This document shows, one piece after another, positions 11,005-21,171 of a stretch of DNA of 64,000 nt. The DNA comes from Aspidapion aeneum (taxonomy: Eukaryota > Arthropoda > Insecta > Coleoptera > Brentidae). How positions within the stretch are numbered: the first letter of the stretch is position 1; each line of letters opens with the position of its first letter. Both the position numbers and the translations under genes were made by a program. The notes under the pieces are model-generated. The model ran no database searches and was not told the DNA's origin. It saw nothing but the letters and a program-made list of their open reading frames with translations. The stretch is taken from assembly GCA_963576565.1 (NCBI GenBank), contig OY755046.1, positions 51,516,786-51,580,785 of the forward strand, read 5' to 3'.

Positions 11005-11379
11005 AAACATTTTGACAGTTGTTTTACCCCAAACGCATCATTCAAATGTACCGAGGATCTCTAAAAAGGTTTATCTGTTATCAATTCGGTTATTTGCCTA
11101 TGAAGCCTACCAAAAAAAAGTTGAAATAGCATTTTTTTATTCTATAAAAATTTTGCAAATACAGGATCACAATGATATAATTCACAAATTTTTCGAACAT
11201 CTCTATCATTTTCTATCGCTTTAATTTTTTCAGGGGTCAAGGTCTTCAATATTTCCAATCTTTTCAATAAGCGAAGTTTTAAAATAGTAGTATTTCCCGC
11301 CCAGATAAATTTATTTAAAGTCAGATGTCGCTTAAACCATGGTTCTTGAGTGCAAGTATCGGTTTTTTCTTCTTCTTTC
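11005..11379. other. No gene seen
   Basis: AT-rich sequence. The plus-strand open frame at 10979-11224 lacks any coding signature. Confidence 0.4.
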
Positions 11380-12110
11380 TAAAATCAGAAAAAACTTATT
11401 ACAATAAGTTATGGTTTCGGTTAGTAAATATCTCTAACCGTTTTCCAGTGTTAACTAAACAATCATCTACAAGTGTGGCGGGCCGCCCTCTTAATCAAAA
11501 GATACTTGTATTCTAATAGAAGTGGTATCCATGTTTGGTTGACTAAAAACTTCTTTGTGGCGCATTATAAATGCAGCTTCAATAAACTTTCGATTTCGTC
11601 AGTGAGACTCCTTATACAAAACTCAATCAACCCTCAAATCATTTGACCAATCATGATGCGTTAAGTACAATTTTTTATATTCCCTAATTGGGTACTAGGT
11701 AGTCCTTTACTCTAACCTCCGTTTCTCCTTCATATTATTTACCATATTCACACGGATTTGGTAAATGCATCCCTTATTCTTAAATAGATTTTCTGGTTTG
11801 TTCTTGGTTAAAAAACTCCTTATCTTATTTCCCGATGAGGGTACTGCTTTAACATTATAGGGTTTGGCTATTCATCTTATGTTTACTGAAACCCCTTGAG
11901 CACATGGAATGTTAATGATACAGAACGGATTATTATTTTGAGAGTTTGCTACGTTTAGTTTGTTTTTAATTTTCGAGATCGTTAAGTATATTAATATCTG
12001 GAGATAACCATACTGTTGTGAGTCCTTTTTAATGTTGTATACTTCTTTGGTTAATTCTTCATTATTACCACAAATATTTACGGCTCTTAAAGACAAACTT
12101 TTTATCTTCT
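11380..12110 (-). pseudogene. Penelope-like retroelement, C-terminal remnant
   Basis: Successive minus-strand peptides match the usual order in Penelope-like elements downstream of the RT core. SLRAVNICGNNEELTKEV is followed by QQYGYLQ. Then IPCAQGVSVNIR runs through a stop into KPYNVKAVPSSGNKIRSFL, then NKGCIYQI at the start of the GIY-YIG-type endonuclease, and finally RKFIEAAFIMRHKEVFSQP. Several stops and a missing endonuclease core make it a relic. Terminal-repeat-like sequence follows at 11397-11470 and precedes it at 12226-12300. Assignment is by motif order recalled from the family. Confidence 0.55.
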
Positions 12111-12225
12111 TTGTTACGTAGCAACAGAATGAGTTAGAGTTAAAATTTAGATTTAGAGTTTGTATGTTTCTTATATAATTATTGTATTGTATATACCGGA
12201 CATTCCAAACATATGTTTAGTTTAC

Positions 12226-12300
12226 ACTTGAAAACTGTTGGAGATAATACTTTACGAATCAAAACGTCGTGTTTAAAATAAATAAAGACAATGCAAGTGC
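12226..12300 (-). repeat. Penelope-associated terminal repeat fragment
   Basis: On the minus strand it reads TTTATTTATTTTAAACACGACG, a spacer, then AGTATTATCTCCAACAGTTTTCAAGTGTAAAC. The same word order is on the plus strand at 51650-51732. The second half is on the plus strand at 11410-11460. Confidence 0.6.
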
Positions 12301-12345
12301 AAGTTTAAAACACAATAAGTTATATTTTTAACATTTGTTTTTTAC

Positions 12346-12435
12346 CATATGTATTGGTCTAGTCGTTCTTCTCCTGTATAAATTTCCTTTAAGATTGGGT
12401 TCACATTTTTCACAGCAGCACATACTTGAACATTC
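12346..12435 (-). CDS. Possible internal exon of an unrecognised gene
   Basis: A 90-nt open stretch on the minus strand lies between a strong acceptor (TTTTTTTTAG, ending 12436) and a donor (CATATG/GTAAAA). It encodes NVQVCAAVKNVNPILKEIYT followed by GEERLDQYI. It ends in phase 2. Joining it directly to the exon at 4251 would create a stop, so another exon would have to lie between, or it belongs to a different gene. No family is recognised. Confidence 0.25.
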
Positions 12436-12869
12436 CTAAAAAAAAGAAAATTAACTTAAAAATCAAAGGGATTTTTTTGACATGTAGTCAAATACTAAAA
12501 ATATACATGTTTGGGCTCGTCAGAATAGGGTAAGAGTAGCCGCAGATATCGAAGGTGATGAAATGAAGATGATGACAACTAAAAAGCAAAAATGACACCC
12601 ACTTTGGAAAATCAACTGTCTTGGGTCTGAGTCAATATCAGTAAGTATCCTAAGCCCAGGTTCATTATGAAAGGGATTTACTTAAAATTAAAGGTAATTA
12701 AATTAGACATCTAATAGATCGTGAGAATTACCAAAAGTAGAAGATTAGTTTGGTTGTGACATGTACAGTGAATTAATGAAACAAGAACACCAAGTAGTTC
12801 AGGCCCTACATCCGAGATTCAAGCGATATGCTGCGTTTAATGAAAGACTCGCCCGAACATTTTACGAAA

Positions 12870-14058
12870 GCGAACCACCCCGTCAACCCAGGCAGGGAGG
12901 TGCCCCCCCCCCCCTAAACGTGCTTTTTGATAGTTTCTTGTTAATAACTCGTAAACGGCTCTGGAACGAAATAGCGATGTACAAAATAGCGATGTACGAA
13001 ATAGCGAGTAATGAAGTAGCCACTATTAAAATAGCGATGTAATGAAACAGCGATTATCAAAATAGCGATGTATCAAAATAGCGATGTATCAAAATAGCGT
13101 TTGTAACAAAACGCTATTTTGATAGTCGCCCTTTCATTACATCGCTATTTTGATTGTCGCTATTTCGATACCGCTATTTTAATACTCGCTATTTTGTACA
13201 TCGCTATTTCGTTCCAGAGCCCTCGTAAACAGTCAACTTTTCCAAGAATCTTTTGGAGATCATTTTTCAAGCAGATACAATTTCCTTTTCAACGATGTAC
13301 CTAAGTACCCTCTGACGGTAGTGGTGCACGTTCCATTAGCGTACACAAAAAGGAAAAAAATTTTCAAATATTTTTTTTATAATTTTTTGTGGTATTTTTT
13401 ATCTTCAACACAATTTTTTTCTCCAAAAAATATTTCTGGTTAAAAGCCCATTGTATACAGTTAAATATGCATTAAGCTAGACATATTTTTTTAAATAGCC
13501 GCCTTGAAATAAAAATAAATGTGTTTGTAGAAATCCTTAAATCAAACAAAAATGTTAATTTTTGTCACTCAGTAAATAATAATGAGAGTGAGCAAAAATT
13601 TATTCTAAGTTAATAACTTAAATTTGACATTTTCTAGATTACCTTATTTAAAGTGGTGTTGGGGGCATCCCCCTCTCACTTCCCTCAAAAGTGCTCTATT
13701 AGAGTATTTTCCCAATTATTTGCAAACTTTTAACTTGGTAAAAAACAACTAAGTAACAATTATTGAGGCTGATGAAAAGTCCTCTCTAACGATGTATAAC
13801 ACGCCCCCCCTTATATCAGTGGCGCACCTTTTATAGGCACTATTTTTTTTTAATTTTCTTAAATTTTACATGTCTGATTTTAAAACTTATTTTTAAAGCT
13901 GAAACTTCCTTTCCAACGATGTACATCACTCTCCCCTCAACGCAGCAGTAGATCTTGCATAGACGCCCCAAAAATGGTCAAATTTGATATACACTGGAAT
14001 CTTCATTTAAGACAACCATGCGTTCAATGAGAGAACAACACATTTGGTATGGATATAC
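12870..14058. mobile_element. Left arm of an old large inverted-repeat element
   Basis: The segment from ACCCAGGCAGGGAGGTGCCC through CAGTCAACTTTTCCAAGAAT and GGTGCACGTTCCATTAG matches, inverted, the sequence at 21360-21560. Later words (ACTGGAATCTTCATTTAAGACAACCATG, 13990) match, inverted, 21264-21290. The MITE at 12957-13221 interrupts this arm and the BEL element lies between the arms. A CAACGATGTAxxT...GTGGxGCAC unit recurs at about 13283, 13793 and 13915. Confidence 0.75.
12957..13221. mobile_element. 265-bp foldback MITE made of AAATAGCGATGTA units
   Basis: Perfect inverted ends (at least 36 bp, starting GGCTCTGGAACGAAATAGCG) enclose an array of AAATAGCGATGTA-like 13-14-mers. The array is direct on the left half and inverted on the right. 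The 9-bp direct repeat CTCGTAAAC flanks it (12948-12956 and 13222-13230). Nine bases suits Mutator-type insertion, but an 8-bp duplication plus one chance base cannot be excluded. It is noncoding. Confidence 0.92.
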
Positions 14059-14063
14059 AGTAT

Positions 14064-14725
14064 TGGTGAGGTTAGGCCTTCTGTAGAAAATAAAATATAC
14101 CGAAGGACCACTCGAGATAGCTCGAGAAAAACGTGGGGGAGTTAAGAGGGACTGTATCTTTCCACAGGGCTCCAACAGGGAAAAAAGAGCCTAAAAACTT
14201 AAATACTAAAAAGAGCGCAGCAATGAAAAATTATCAAGAAACGACTTACCCTTAGATGTCTTTTGTAGCTGCTTGGCTGGCCAGCCCGATTATACGCTAA
14301 GTACCAGACTCTCCATTGTTCTATAGTTCAAAATGTTCCAAACACTAATATCTAATAAACTAAAGCGTAAAATTAATAGTTTCCACAATTTTAATATAAA
14401 ATAATAGCGGTGCGGTGACTTTCCTTGCACGTGGCGCGTGGTTCTGTGTATTCGCGCAGACAATCGGCGTTTTCGTCTGCTAGGCCGAATTTAGCCGCTT
14501 ATCTCAAATCCTTCACTGCTGGAAGAAGCGCGCGAAGTTTAAATTTAAAATATGGAAAGATATAGCGTAAAGTAAATCAAAATAATATTCTAGAAACGCT
14601 TGTAAGCGTAGAAAATGTAACCCAAAAATATTTAAAAACTAAGAGAGATAGCTTCTCGAATTTTAAGTGAAAATTAGAGAATATAATTATTTACAAAAAT
14701 AAAAACAAGTTGGGAAACTTGTTCA
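14064..14725 (-). repeat. BEL/Pao 3' LTR
   Basis: It begins TG and ends CA, and is 661/662 identical to the partner at 20505-21166. The single difference is at 14516. Confidence 0.97.
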
Positions 14726-14740
14726 TTCGGCCCACCAAGA
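14726..14740 (-). promoter_or_regulatory. BEL/Pao polypurine tract (plus-strand primer site)
   Basis: Immediately upstream of the 3' LTR the minus strand reads CTTGGTGGGCCGAA, the usual place and G-rich style of the primer for plus-strand DNA synthesis. Confidence 0.6.
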
Positions 14741-14746
14741 TGAGCA

Positions 14747-15211
14747 TCATTTTTCGGTAGGTGAATCTGAATCAATTGGAAGGGGGCAAAGCTTGACTAA
14801 AGGTCGTTTAAAGATACCGGACGCGGTACGAAAATTTGCCACCCTAGCGTGCCCATCAGGCCCTTTAAAAATTTCAATAATGCGACCTACCCGCCATTGA
14901 AGAGGCGGTGATAACTCGTCTTTGATAAGAACGACGGTACCTATTTTTGGCTCTGCGCATGGTTCCAACCATTTATTTCGTACTTGAAGGGTATGTAAAA
15001 ATTCTTGGCTCCAACGACGCCAAAAATCGGCTTGTATTCGTTGGACCAAGTTCCATCGCGATAACCGATTCTCAGGTTTACTTGAAAAATCTTCATCAGG
15101 AACAGAAACTAAAGGTCCATGTGTTAAAAAATGTCCCGGTGTTAAAACCTGTAGATCGTTACAGTCGGTAGATTGCGTCAATTTGACAAAGAACCGTGTA
15201 CAACTCCTCAT
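14747..15211 (-). pseudogene. BEL/Pao integrase C-terminal part, out of frame
   Basis: From about 15180 downwards the frame encodes CNDLQVLTPGHFLTHGPL, then a WxRWSQEFLHTLQVRNKW segment and KIGTVVLIKDE...WRVGRIIEIFKG. These are the typical GHFL and DUF5641-type C-terminal region of BEL integrases, which binds DNA. The first residues of the open frame (about 20) are out-of-frame readthrough of the upstream integrase. The stop is at 14747, just before the polypurine tract and 3' LTR. Confidence 0.85.
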
Positions 15212-16127
15212 AACTTAGAATTTGCGAGCCAATGGTACGAATTAAGTGAGTTTTTACTGATTTTATCCCTGACTCCCAAAGACCGCCGAAGTGGGGAGCT
15301 GATGGAGGAATAAAATTCCAGGCGATAGCTTGTTGCGTGCAAGCATTTCTTGCAAGATCAAGCAATTCTTTGCTTGATTTAACGAAATTTGTGCCATTAT
15401 CTGAAAAAAGAGTTTTTATGTACCCTCTTCGGGCAACAAAGCGACGTAGCGCAGCTAAAAAAGCGTCCGAAGTTAGATCTGACACTAACTCGAGATGTAA
15501 AGCTTTAGTATTTAGACAAATAAAAAGGCAGATATATGCTTTTTGTGTTTTTACACCTCTGTGTTTACTGAGAGTGATAGGTATAGCACCACTAAAATCT
15601 ACTCCACTAAAAGTAAAAGGCTTTTGTGGAATCAAGCGGTAGGACGGAATTTGTCCCATGATTTGCTCATAAGAATGCGGTTTGACGCGAAAGCAACGAA
15701 CACATTTGGATAAAACCGTTTTAATTAAGCGTTTGGCAGATAAAAACCAAAAAATTTGACTAATGAGATATTGGACTGTTTGCACTCCAACATGCAAATA
15801 TTTTTTGTGCATATATTCAATAAAAATATAAGAAAGTCTACTTTCCTTGGGTAAAAGAAGAGGATGTTTTTGTCCGTAAGAAATAGTCATGGCTTGTTGA
15901 ATGCGTCCTCCAACTCTTATAAGACCATCCTGGTCTAAAAAGGGATTCAATTTTTGTATGGGTTTTATGCATTTTTTCTGGTTTTGAAGGTTAAGAATTA
16001 CTTCAGAAAAGTATTTTTGTTGTTCGTGCTTAGCCAAACATTTTAAAGCGTTAAAGAGATCGATATAATCTATATTTGTCTTTTTTCTGACGTCTGCGGA
16101 TAGTCTACAATTATTTATGAATCGCAA
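15159..16127 (-). pseudogene. BEL/Pao integrase core
   Basis: This shares the reading frame of the RT part upstream and is separated only by the TGA at 16332-16334. It has the H-H-C-C zinc-binding segment (MHKKYLHVG ... CVRC), then the catalytic triad: Asp in FSGVDFSGA, Asp in LFSDNGTNF and Glu in GGLWESGIKS. The enzyme would insert the reverse-transcribed element into DNA. The frame runs into a deletion after VLCQIDAI, where the conserved LNSRPL-type region is absent, and stops at 15159. As it stands, one full-length integrase cannot be made. Confidence 0.92.
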
Positions 16128-16331
16128 ACTGCGGGCTAAAAGTAGTTGAATAGCGTAAAAATCGGATTTATTATTTAAAAGCGAATCTAAAAAATTTTCC
16201 GTTATTCGGTCACAAGAAATCAGAGCAACATTTTTTCGTTCCTCAGTCTCTAAACTGTCATTTATTTTGACTTGCGGGGTTTTTGTTGGCCATTTATCGA
16301 AAGATTCTTGTAAAAAACTAGGGGCGGCCCA

Positions 16332-18860
16332 TCATAGGGGATGATTTAAAAGCTCACTCGGCGAGCAGCCGCGGCTGGCTACATCGGCACTATTGAGAAA
16401 GGTGGGGGTATATAACCAACATTCTGGATTAATATTATCTTGGATAAGACTAACACGATTTGCGACAAAAGTTTTCCATTTACTTGGATGGGATTTTATC
16501 CAGTGTAAAACAACCATTGCGTCCGAAAAAGCGTAAATATTATTTATTGTGAACCTTTTTATGAATATATCATATGTGTATTTTAAGACCTCAGATAAAA
16601 GAGTAGCGGCTAGAAGTTCTATTCTTGGAATACTAACAAATTTTTTAAGTGGAGCGATGCGACTTTTCGCAAGAACAAAATATATGTGATATTTAGCGTT
16701 TCGTAAGACACGAAAGTATATTACGCATGCGTACCCTCGTTCACTCGCATCACAAAAACCACAGAGATCGATGGATTCGGCGTTGGTGATGTCAATGTGG
16801 CGGGGTAAACTAAATTTTTCTAAAACATGAAATTCAGATTGATAGAGTGTCCACTGACGAACTATTTCTAAAGTAGGCGTGGCGTCCCAGGAAATACCAA
16901 GTAACCAAATTTGTTGAATCAAATATTTTAAAGTGAATGTTACTGGGGTAAGATAACCATGGGGGTCATAGCAGCGTGCTAAAAAAGAGAGAAGCGTCCT
17001 TTTAGTACAGCTTTGCTGATTAGGTAATATGTTAAATCGAAACTCGTCGTAGGAAGGATGCCAGCACAGGCCTAAGACCTTAGTGACGTCATCCGAATCG
17101 AGAGATAAAACTGCGGGGTTGACTAAGGAGGGATCTAAATGAGAGATCACTTCTGAGCGATTGCTAGACCATTTGTGTAATTTCAAGCCAGCGTTTCCTA
17201 ACAATTCCGTAAGCTCATGCTGCAAATTTAACGCCTCTTGAACCGTTTTACATGAAGTAGTGACGTCATCAATATAGGTATCGTTAAGTATAACTTTAGC
17301 AGCGTGAGGGTAGTTATCATATTCGGATTCAGCTAAGTGCTGAAGGGTGCGTAAAGCGAGATATGGTGAACAGTTCACTCCGTAAGTGACAGTTCGTAGT
17401 TTAAAAACGGAAACTTTGTCATTAGGGTTAAACCGCCAAAATATTTTTTGGTATTTTTGATGATCAGGGTTGATATCGATACCACGATACATTTTTTGAA
17501 TATCGCAGGTGAGCGTCACAGGGTTAAGGCGAAAATGTAATAATATTTGAATAATATCTTTTTGTAGTTTTGGACCCGATAATAATACTTGATTAAGCGA
17601 AATATGCGTAAAAGGGTCAGTAATACTCGCATTAAAAACTACCCTTGTCTTAGTAGTGATAGCTTCATTTTTAACAACAGCGAAATGTGGAATAAAATAG
17701 CTGTCTAAATCGTCTTCTTTTTCTGAGTCATAGTCCATATGACCCAATTCCAAATATTCATTCATAAATTTAGAATATTCACAATACAAGTTTTTATCGC
17801 GAAGCAGTTTTTTTTCTAAAGATAAGAAACGATTTAGCGCGACTTGTTTTATTGCGGGAAACTGCGGTGGATTTTCAAATGTGCGAAAGGGAAGGGAGAC
17901 AGTATACCGGCCGTCTTGATTACGCGACACGCTCTGTTTAAAATAATTTTCACAAATTTCATCCTCTGGTTTCAAATGAGTTTTTTGGGGGACGCAGTCG
18001 GTTTCCCAAAATTTTGAAATTAATTGCGAAAGCGAGTCATTTTCATTTTGACAAAAAAGAGCATTAATTGGCGGGGTAGAAATTAAGGGTTGATTTATTT
18101 GTCCCATCAAAATATAGCCGAAAATAGTTCCCATAGCAAAGGGATGATTTGGGTCATCGCTAGCGATTTTTTCACCCTGTATAATTAGTGGAAATAGATC
18201 CATACCAATGAGTAAATTTATAGGCGAAGGGTTATAAAAAGTGGGATCTGCTAAGGGTAAATTTTTTATAAAATGCCAATTTTCTGTATTTATTTTTACT
18301 GACGGTAAATCAGTACAAACTTTTTGCAAAATAATCGCTTGCGTAGACACAAAAATATCTGGTTTTTGAAAATTACAAATTTTAATAAAAATCGATCCTA
18401 GATCAGAAGTAAGAGAGTTGCCTCCAACCCCCTGTATATTTGAACATAAGGGTTGTCTTGGAAGGCCCAATTGTTGCGCTAATTTTTGAGAACAAAAAGT
18501 GTTTTGCGAACCGCTGTCTAACACGGCTCTAACTGTTTGAAAGTGACCGCGGACGTCTTGAATTTTTACTAGTATAGTTGACAATAAAACTTGCGATTGC
18601 GCAGAAATAAAACCACAATGCGTGGGGTTAGAACCCGAAGAAGTTGCGATTGGTACTTGTGAATTAGAAGACGTCGAAGTAAAATTTTGATTATTTTGAT
18701 GAGAGGCACTTTGAGGGAAATTATTTTGAGTAGAGTAATTTTGAAGCGGACAACCAGTAGCCGGGGATCTAAAACTTTGCTGGCTGGCCAAGTAACCACG
18801 TGGTGCGCTACTTGGAGACCCGTTGGGAGAAATATTAGAGGGATTTTGTAAGAAATTCAC
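16332..18860 (-). CDS. BEL/Pao pol: protease, reverse transcriptase, RNase H
   Basis: The open stretch is 842 codons from an internal Met. The true frame enters from upstream, where it encodes the Gag zinc knuckles. The aspartic protease active site is at residues 115-117 (AVLDSGSQ). RT follows, with VVFNAS and the YIDD catalytic box near residue 530. RNase H follows at about 700 (LCGFCDASERGYACVIYF) and then a DAMVVLHWI segment. It ends at a TGA where the family normally has a Trp, in front of AAPSFLQES; the frame is otherwise open into integrase. The product would copy the element's RNA in a virus-like particle. The stop looks like a single-base nonsense change, although readthrough cannot be ruled out. 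Confidence 0.93.
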   Translation of the reverse strand: MNFLQNPSNISPNGSPSSAPRGYLASQQSFRSPATGCPLQNYSTQNNFPQSASHQNNQNFTSTSSNSQVPIATSSGSNPTHCGFISAQSQVLLSTILVKIQDVRGHFQTVRAVLDSGSQNTFCSQKLAQQLGLPRQPLCSNIQGVGGNSLTSDLGSIFIKICNFQKPDIFVSTQAIILQKVCTDLPSVKINTENWHFIKNLPLADPTFYNPSPINLLIGMDLFPLIIQGEKIASDDPNHPFAMGTIFGYILMGQINQPLISTPPINALFCQNENDSLSQLISKFWETDCVPQKTHLKPEDEICENYFKQSVSRNQDGRYTVSLPFRTFENPPQFPAIKQVALNRFLSLEKKLLRDKNLYCEYSKFMNEYLELGHMDYDSEKEDDLDSYFIPHFAVVKNEAITTKTRVVFNASITDPFTHISLNQVLLSGPKLQKDIIQILLHFRLNPVTLTCDIQKMYRGIDINPDHQKYQKIFWRFNPNDKVSVFKLRTVTYGVNCSPYLALRTLQHLAESEYDNYPHAAKVILNDTYIDDVTTSCKTVQEALNLQHELTELLGNAGLKLHKWSSNRSEVISHLDPSLVNPAVLSLDSDDVTKVLGLCWHPSYDEFRFNILPNQQSCTKRTLLSFLARCYDPHGYLTPVTFTLKYLIQQIWLLGISWDATPTLEIVRQWTLYQSEFHVLEKFSLPRHIDITNAESIDLCGFCDASERGYACVIYFRVLRNAKYHIYFVLAKSRIAPLKKFVSIPRIELLAATLLSEVLKYTYDIFIKRFTINNIYAFSDAMVVLHWIKSHPSKWKTFVANRVSLIQDNINPECWLYTPTFLNSADVASRGCSPSELLNHPL

Positions 18861-19018
18861 GTTAGCATCAAAATGTGATCTATTTTGATTTTGAGAATTA
18901 GCGTAATTAGAATTTCGCTCAAAATGAATTAATGAGTGATGTCTTTGATTACCAGGGCAATAGCGACATGAGCGTAGACTTTGACAAGAATTTGTTGAAT
19001 GTATTGAGCTTAAACAAT

Positions 19019-20137
19019 TTAAACATAGTTTTTTATTTTTAGCGTAAGCATAGCGTTCGTAGGCAGATTTACCTTTAAATGCGTGACATAAATATATTGA
19101 ATGTGTGTTAGAATCACAAAAAGCGCATCTATCTTTAGAATGAGTATTTTCCGTACCAAGTAGCGTTTTGTATAATAAGGCGAGGCGTTATTTTTATAAA
19201 ACTGTTTATTATTTTTAAATCTATTTTTAGATTGTAGCGAATAAAGCGAATTACATTGAGTTTCAAGGAAATTATAAATTTCGTGATATTTGGGCATTTC
19301 ATTAGACCTAGAATTAGCTAGTTCAAAGCGCGAAAGTAGTACCTCAGGCAATTTATCTAGTAAAATATTGGCGAGCGGAAAACACCATTGATCAGTGTCG
19401 TAATTTAGAGTTTTTAAAGCCTCAATGTTTTCTGAAAAAACATCAAGCAGCGTGCGCAGCGTTTCTGGATTGTCGTCTTTGAGAGCGGGAAAATTATACA
19501 CGGAGCGCCAATAAGTTTGAGCCGATAAGCGGGGGTTATGATAGCGTTTTAGAAGCGTATTGTAAGCGATTATATAATTAGCGTCGGTTATTTGTAAGTG
19601 TTTAACTACGTTTAAAGGCGGTCCTTTTAGGAAGGACAGTAACAAATTAAATTTAGCGTTTGTAGGAATACTAGGATTATTGTGTACAGAACTATTGTAC
19701 ATATCTAGAAAGGTTGGAAACTTAGTGATGTCGCCATGAAATTCGACAATGCGCAGTCTTGGCATTAAAGACGCCATAAAGCGGCCTGGATCAGAAGAAT
19801 TTGAAATTTGCGTTAAGTTTTGAGGTTGAGGAGCTTCAATTTTCACCTCAAATAGTTGTTTTTGAATTCTTTTAATATCATAGAAGCTGTCGTCAAACTC
19901 AGTAAGGCGTTCATTTTCTTCTTCCAGTCTGTCCGGACTTGCCGAATAAGCCTCTATTATTTGATTTTGATAAATAAAAAATGATTCTTTCATTTCATCA
20001 AGGTCGATAAGTCGAACCTGTAAACACGGTTTTTTTGTATCATCCGTTAGGCAAGCATTAGCTAAGTTATGAAGAGTATTAATGCGATTATGTTGCACAT
20101 TACGGAGTGCTTCTAACTTCTTAAGTTGCGTACTCAT
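19019..20137 (-). CDS. BEL/Pao gag
   Basis: This ORF has 372 codons. The N-terminal third is helical and charged (MSTQLKKLEALRN...). The middle carries the DUF1759-type Gag core: FMASLMPRLRIVEFHGDITK, then KFNLLLSFLKGPPLNVVKHL and TLLKRYHNPR. Gag forms the particle and binds RNA. After NNASPYYTKR the frame no longer encodes the zinc knuckles. These (CAFCDSNTHSIYLC, CLNCLSSIHSTNSC) continue in the neighbouring frame from about 19163. A -1 change is needed within a 27-nt overlap (19163-19190). No canonical slippery heptamer is in frame there, so a one-base lesion is more likely than programmed frameshifting. Confidence 0.9.
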   Translation of the reverse strand: MSTQLKKLEALRNVQHNRINTLHNLANACLTDDTKKPCLQVRLIDLDEMKESFFIYQNQIIEAYSASPDRLEEENERLTEFDDSFYDIKRIQKQLFEVKIEAPQPQNLTQISNSSDPGRFMASLMPRLRIVEFHGDITKFPTFLDMYNSSVHNNPSIPTNAKFNLLLSFLKGPPLNVVKHLQITDANYIIAYNTLLKRYHNPRLSAQTYWRSVYNFPALKDDNPETLRTLLDVFSENIEALKTLNYDTDQWCFPLANILLDKLPEVLLSRFELANSRSNEMPKYHEIYNFLETQCNSLYSLQSKNRFKNNKQFYKNNASPYYTKRYLVRKILILKIDALFVILTHIQYIYVTHLKVNLPTNAMLTLKIKNYV

Positions 20138-20487
20138 TGTAATGTTTTTAAAAAACTCCGTTAAAACAGGTGAACGATTAGTTTCCGAAATTTTTAATAT
20201 TTAAAAATTAAAAGCGTTTAAAAAGAAAAGAAAATAGGCGATAAAAAATGTAAACAAGTCTCATTTACCTCTCTAATATCGTTGTGTTGGAAACTTTTCC
20301 TACGTGCAGGCGACGCCAAGCCAAAAAGAGGTAGGAAATGCGCGAAAACAATGCGCGTTCGGTACTTTTTTACTTGTTATTTTTACTGCTAGCACAGCAA
20401 AAAGATCAAGGTCATGCGTATTTATTAAAAATTTTATTTTTAACAAAATGCGATTTAGACTTTAATTTTTCCCGGGGTCCTGTTATT

Positions 20488-20502
20488 CGGCTCGAAGGAC
20501 CA
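20488..20502 (-). promoter_or_regulatory. BEL/Pao primer-binding site, tRNA-Tyr type
   Basis: Two bases inside the 5' LTR the plus strand reads CGGCTCGAAGGACCA. This equals the 3' end of a eukaryotic tRNA-Tyr including its CCA, so the element's RNA would prime on tRNA-Tyr. The tRNA identity is from memory of the acceptor stem sequence. Confidence 0.75.
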
Positions 20503-20504
20503 AA

Positions 20505-21166
20505 TGGTGAGGTTAGGCCTTCTGTAGAAAATAAAATATACCGAAGGACCACTCGAGATAGCTCGAGAAAAACGTGGGGGAGTTAAGAGGGACTGTATCT
20601 TTCCACAGGGCTCCAACAGGGAAAAAAGAGCCTAAAAACTTAAATACTAAAAAGAGCGCAGCAATGAAAAATTATCAAGAAACGACTTACCCTTAGATGT
20701 CTTTTGTAGCTGCTTGGCTGGCCAGCCCGATTATACGCTAAGTACCAGACTCTCCATTGTTCTATAGTTCAAAATGTTCCAAACACTAATATCTAATAAA
20801 CTAAAGCGTAAAATTAATAGTTTCCACAATTTTAATATAAAATAATAGCGGTGCGGTGACTTTCCTTGCACGTGGCGCGTGGTTCTGTGTATTCGCGCAG
20901 ACAATCGGCGTTTTCGTCTGCTAGGCCGAATTTAGCCGCTTATCTCAAATCCTTCATTGCTGGAAGAAGCGCGCGAAGTTTAAATTTAAAATATGGAAAG
21001 ATATAGCGTAAAGTAAATCAAAATAATATTCTAGAAACGCTTGTAAGCGTAGAAAATGTAACCCAAAAATATTTAAAAACTAAGAGAGATAGCTTCTCGA
21101 ATTTTAAGTGAAAATTAGAGAATATAATTATTTACAAAAATAAAAACAAGTTGGGAAACTTGTTCA
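20505..21166 (-). repeat. BEL/Pao 5' LTR
   Basis: 662 bp, TG...CA, upstream of gag in the minus-strand sense. It would hold the promoter. It differs from the 3' LTR only at 20957. Confidence 0.97.
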
Positions 21167-21171
21167 AGTAT

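Larger units (their letters stand above)
14059..21171 (-). mobile_element. Complete BEL/Pao LTR retrotransposon with 5-bp duplication
   Basis: Two 662-bp LTRs (14064-14725 and 20505-21166) bracket gag-protease-RT-RNase H-integrase in BEL/Pao order on the minus strand. The direct repeat AGTAT flanks it at 14059-14063 and 21167-21171, within the 4-6 bp expected. The LTRs differ at one base only (C at 14516, T at 20957), so the insertion is recent. There are three coding lesions: a frame change near 19163-19190, a stop at 16332-16334, and a deletion with frame loss in integrase near 15160-15200. No env ORF is present. The element has inserted between the arms of an older inverted-repeat element. 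Confidence 0.97.

Noticed and set aside
20338..20586. 82-codon plus-strand ORF
   Set aside because: It overlaps the BEL leader, primer-binding site and LTR on the opposite strand.
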